Assembly (NCBI GenBank): GCA_027064585.1
Contig: JAMOPI010000037.1
Location: 1-64,000 of the forward strand
From: Candidatus Desulfofervidaceae bacterium
Lineage (GTDB): Bacteria > Desulfobacterota > Desulfofervidia > Desulfofervidales > Desulfofervidaceae
Length of the DNA stretch: 64,000 nt
Reading direction: 5' to 3'
Of the stretch, positions 61,687-64,000 are shown in pieces; within the stretch, counting starts at the first letter, position 1; every line of letters begins with the position of its first letter. A program made the translations under genes and the position numbers. The notes beneath the pieces were generated by a model. The model was not told the DNA's origin. It was given only the letters and a program-made list of their open reading frames with translations, and searched no databases.

Positions 61687-62978
61687 TAGAGAAGGCACGA
61701 ATAAAAATTGGTGATTTAAAAGAAAAAAAGGACTTTCCCTTTGCCCCTTTGGAGGCAATAGGGCCAAACCTTTCTGGCTGGGGTGTGGTGGAGACCTCTC
61801 TGCTTTTGCCTCAATCTGTATGCTTAATGGTAGGCCCATTAGCCTGCCTTAGGCATTCGGCCTTTATGGCCCATGCCAGAAAATTTTATGATCGCTTTTA
61901 CATGCTGCCCTTAGAGGAAGTAGATATCGTTATGGGTAAGCATATTCCCAAAGTGAAAGCGGCTATGGCCGAGATTATAAAGAAGGAGAGTCCTAAAATA
62001 TTGCTTTTATCTGGCACCTGCTGTGACCATATCTTGGGCACAGAGTACAAAGAGGCCATTAAGGAAATAAAAGAGGAATTTGGGGTAGAGGTGATCTATC
62101 TTGTAATGGCCCCTTTGACCATTGGCCTTAAGCCTTCTCCCTTTGAAATGGCCTATACAGCCCTTTATGCATATTTAAAGGATAAAAGGACAAGGGAAGA
62201 TAAAAAGGCCATTAACATCCTAGGCACCTTTTTGCCTTTGGAAGAAGAAAGTGAGCTTTATTCCCTGCTTAAACAAGCAGGTTGTGAGCGTATTTATCAA
62301 ATTCCTACCTGTAGGGAAATAGAAGACTTAAATGAGATGGCTTCTGCCAGTTTAAATATTGTTGTTCACCCTCTTGGCCGCATCTTGGCAGAGAAGATGA
62401 AAAAGGAAATGGGTATAAACTATGTGTTTGTGCCAACAAGTTATGATTTTGAGGAAGTAGAGAGAAATTATAAACGGATGGAAGAAGAGTTTAACGTAAA
62501 TTTTGACCTTGCATCCCTTAAAAAGCAGGCTAAGGAGAAAATAGAAACCGCATCTGAACTGATTAAAGATAAAAAAGTAACCGTTGGATGTAGCATAAAC
62601 GGTAGTTGCTTTGAACTAGCAATGGCCTTAGTACGTTATGGGGCAAAACTAAAAGCCATCTTTGCCCGAGGGCCAATCAAATCCTTTGAATGGGAATATA
62701 TCAAATGGCTGCAGGTACACAGCCCAGAGACCTATGTTTACAATATCTCTCATCCTTATCTGGGAGAAGACTTAAGGGTATTTGATGAGATAGAAATTGC
62801 CTTTGGCGTAGACGCAGGTATCTATTGCACGCAGGCAGTAAACATTCCCCTTTCTCGGTATCAAGCCCAACGATATGGCTATGAAAACATTATCTGGTTA
62901 TTTGAGGAGATAGAGAAAAATTTGGCCAATCCGGTAAGCAATTATGACTGGATTTATAAGCATAATTTGTTGATATAA
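61680..62978 (+). CDS. NifD-like component-1 subunit
   Basis: The 432-residue protein resembles the nitrogenase component 1/BchN fold. Cluster-type cysteines are Cys56 in [11 protein letters not shown] (the GPxxC position) and Cys114/115 in [13 protein letters not shown] (the ECP position); Cys48 may substitute for the missing first ligand. The active-site cofactor cysteine and histidine of real NifD are not recognisable, so it is unlikely to fix nitrogen. [19 protein letters not shown] in the last third corresponds to the third Rossmann-like domain. The substrate is unknown. Its start overlaps the NifH-like stop. Confidence 0.85.
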   Translation: MLIEKARIKIGDLKEKKDFPFAPLEAIGPNLSGWGVVETSLLLPQSVCLMVGPLACLRHSAFMAHARKFYDRFYMLPLEEVDIVMGKHIPKVKAAMAEIIKKESPKILLLSGTCCDHILGTEYKEAIKEIKEEFGVEVIYLVMAPLTIGLKPSPFEMAYTALYAYLKDKRTREDKKAINILGTFLPLEEESELYSLLKQAGCERIYQIPTCREIEDLNEMASASLNIVVHPLGRILAEKMKKEMGINYVFVPTSYDFEEVERNYKRMEEEFNVNFDLASLKKQAKEKIETASELIKDKKVTVGCSINGSCFELAMALVRYGAKLKAIFARGPIKSFEWEYIKWLQVHSPETYVYNISHPYLGEDLRVFDEIEIAFGVDAGIYCTQAVNIPLSRYQAQRYGYENIIWLFEEIEKNLANPVSNYDWIYKHNLLI

Positions 62979-62994
62979 AGCGAGGGAAAGCAAA

Positions 62995-64000
62995 ATGGAG
63001 CTATATCACTACCTTTTACCCTTGCCCTCTGGTTATTTTGGTGTAAGCTCAGTCCTTTATGACCTGGGCGGACTGGTGGTTGTCTACGGCCCAGCCGGTG
63101 GGGCCTGGCACATCAATATTGAAGATGAACCGCGCTGGTATCGGAATAAGGCAACGGTATTAGGGGCCGGCCTTCTGGAAATGGATGTCATTTTAGGAAA
63201 GGATCCGGCCTTTGTAGAACGAATTGCTACAGTGGCCAACGATTTAAAACGGTGTTTTGTCGCCATTGTTGGCACACCAGTTTCATCCATTATCGGAGTG
63301 GATTTAAAGGGGCTGGCCAAGGCGGTAGAAAAAAGGGTAGGGGTGCCAGTGTTATGCATTAATACCACAGGGGCAGAGACATATTTAGAAGGGGCAGAGA
63401 GGGCCTTTTTGGCCTTGGCCAAGACCTTTATGCAGCCACCAACCCAAAAGATACAAAAGGGAATAAACATCCTTGGGGCGATCCATTTAGATATGGGTAA
63501 CCCTTCACATTTAAAGCCCTTATTTTCGCTTATCCAAGAGGCAGGCTGGGAAGTCGTAAGTTGTTGGAGTATGGGCAGTAGGGTAGAAGAAATAAAAAGG
63601 GCGGCGTGTGCCAGTTTGAATCTTGTTATTGGGAGAAGCGGGCTTAAGCTGGCTGCGTTTATGTATGAAAATTATGGTATTCCTTATATAATTGGCTTAC
63701 CGGTAGGAGAGAAGATGGGAAAAGAGCTCGTCCAACTTTTAGCAGGTAAGCAGACTACTTTGTCTAAAAAAGAAGGAAAGAAAAAGGCAGTAATCATAGG
63801 CGAGCCGGTCATTGGCTATAGCCTAAAAAGATGTCTGCAAGCAGAATTTGGGCTAAAGGCCCAAGTAATATCTATTTTGCCCTTTGACGCACTCTTTGCT
63901 GAAAACAAAGGCTGCATCGGTAGTTTGCTAGAGAGAGATGAGGGTGATGTTTATACCACCTCTGAAGCAGAAATCGCTGCCCTTATCAATCAGCCAGAGA
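62995..64000 (+). CDS. NifK-like component-1 subunit, incomplete at the window end
   Basis: ATG 62995 follows GAGGGAAAG, 16 bases after the NifD-like gene, and the frame is open to base 64000 (335 codons visible). The start YHYLLPLPSGYFGVSSVLYDL and VVVYGPAGGAWHINIE align with the NifK/BchB opening, but the cluster-ligand positions hold non-cysteine residues (YGPAGGAWH and VGTPVSSIIGVDL). Later segments (GAIHLDMGNPSHLKPLFSLIQEAGWEVVSCWSMG; GRSGLKLAAFMYENYGIPYIIGLPVG) are typical of the second and third domains. A subunit without ligands suggests that the cluster is held mainly by the partner. Confidence 0.82.
   Translation, partial: MELYHYLLPLPSGYFGVSSVLYDLGGLVVVYGPAGGAWHINIEDEPRWYRNKATVLGAGLLEMDVILGKDPAFVERIATVANDLKRCFVAIVGTPVSSIIGVDLKGLAKAVEKRVGVPVLCINTTGAETYLEGAERAFLALAKTFMQPPTQKIQKGINILGAIHLDMGNPSHLKPLFSLIQEAGWEVVSCWSMGSRVEEIKRAACASLNLVIGRSGLKLAAFMYENYGIPYIIGLPVGEKMGKELVQLLAGKQTTLSKKEGKKKAVIIGEPVIGYSLKRCLQAEFGLKAQVISILPFDALFAENKGCIGSLLERDEGDVYTTSEAEIAALINQPE

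Noticed and set aside
60931-64000. True nitrogenase operon (nitrogen fixation)
   Set aside because: The D-like protein lacks recognisable FeMo-cofactor ligands, the K-like protein lacks P-cluster cysteines, and no nifE, nifN or nifB is visible.
1-64000. tRNA or rRNA genes and CRISPR arrays
   Set aside because: I saw no cloverleaf with a GTTCRAATC-type arm, no ribosomal RNA signature and no regularly spaced direct repeats with unique spacers.

Overview
The window looks like a chromosome segment from a thermophilic or at least strictly anaerobic sulfate-reducing bacterium of the Thermodesulfobacteriota (former Deltaproteobacteria). Supporting signs are a dissimilatory-type sulfate adenylyltransferase (sat), long TauE/SafE sulfur-oxyanion exporters, sigma-54/NtrC regulation, a Desulfovibrio-type periplasmic HydAB [FeFe] hydrogenase and moderately AT-rich DNA. 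A Desulfofervidus-like lineage is a guess from general character only; no 16S gene or other decisive marker is present.

Layout. (1) 1-300: tail of an IS5-type transposase. (2) 340-7050: sigma-54 promoter, phoU, an AMP-binding pseudoenzyme-like protein, a chemoreceptor, a PAS histidine kinase with a decayed receiver, and a CBS protein. (3) 7150-9310, minus: TauE-type permease and an outer-membrane porin. (4) 9573-23141: a second, matching sigma-54 promoter, then usp (two compensating frameshifts), sat, a small unknown gene, a structured leader, a large TauE exporter and partner, a frameshifted half-size TauE, a PEP-synthase-like protein, and a duplicated kinase/regulator array ending in an NtrC-type activator. 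That activator is the obvious candidate for the two promoters. (5) 23160-24450: damaged IS256 element. (6) 24817-31906: rho-rpmE-prfA-prmC-murA-comEC. (7) 31851-35370, minus: nickel-type ECF transporter (NikKMLQO-like) behind an attenuator-like hairpin. (8) 35744-43988, minus: a giant ATPase-PglZ fusion downstream of the rpmH-rnpA-yidD-yidC-jag block. (9) 44615-51356: YkgJ protein, PadR regulator, M20 peptidase, dxr-cdsA-uppS-plsC, yjbQ, pyrR. (10) 52039-56819: nikR, a FlpD-like Fe-S protein, a cytoplasmic-type [FeFe] hydrogenase, and periplasmic HydAB. (11) 56829-64000: a leader with competing hairpins, then a tight operon of TM1266-type regulator, aspartase, hydF, hydE and a nitrogenase-like NifH/NifD/NifK trio, the last running off the window.

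Three intergenic spaces (35.4, 44.1 and 51.5 kb) carry copies of a 290-495 bp element bounded by 17-bp terminal inverted repeats and filled with nested hairpins; the two long copies show a compensatory base-pair change. The most unusual biology is the coupling of hydrogenase-maturation genes with a nitrogenase-like reductase, together with a HydE whose radical-SAM cysteine motif is rearranged (CxCxxxxC instead of CxxxCxxC) and the absence of hydG from the part that is visible.
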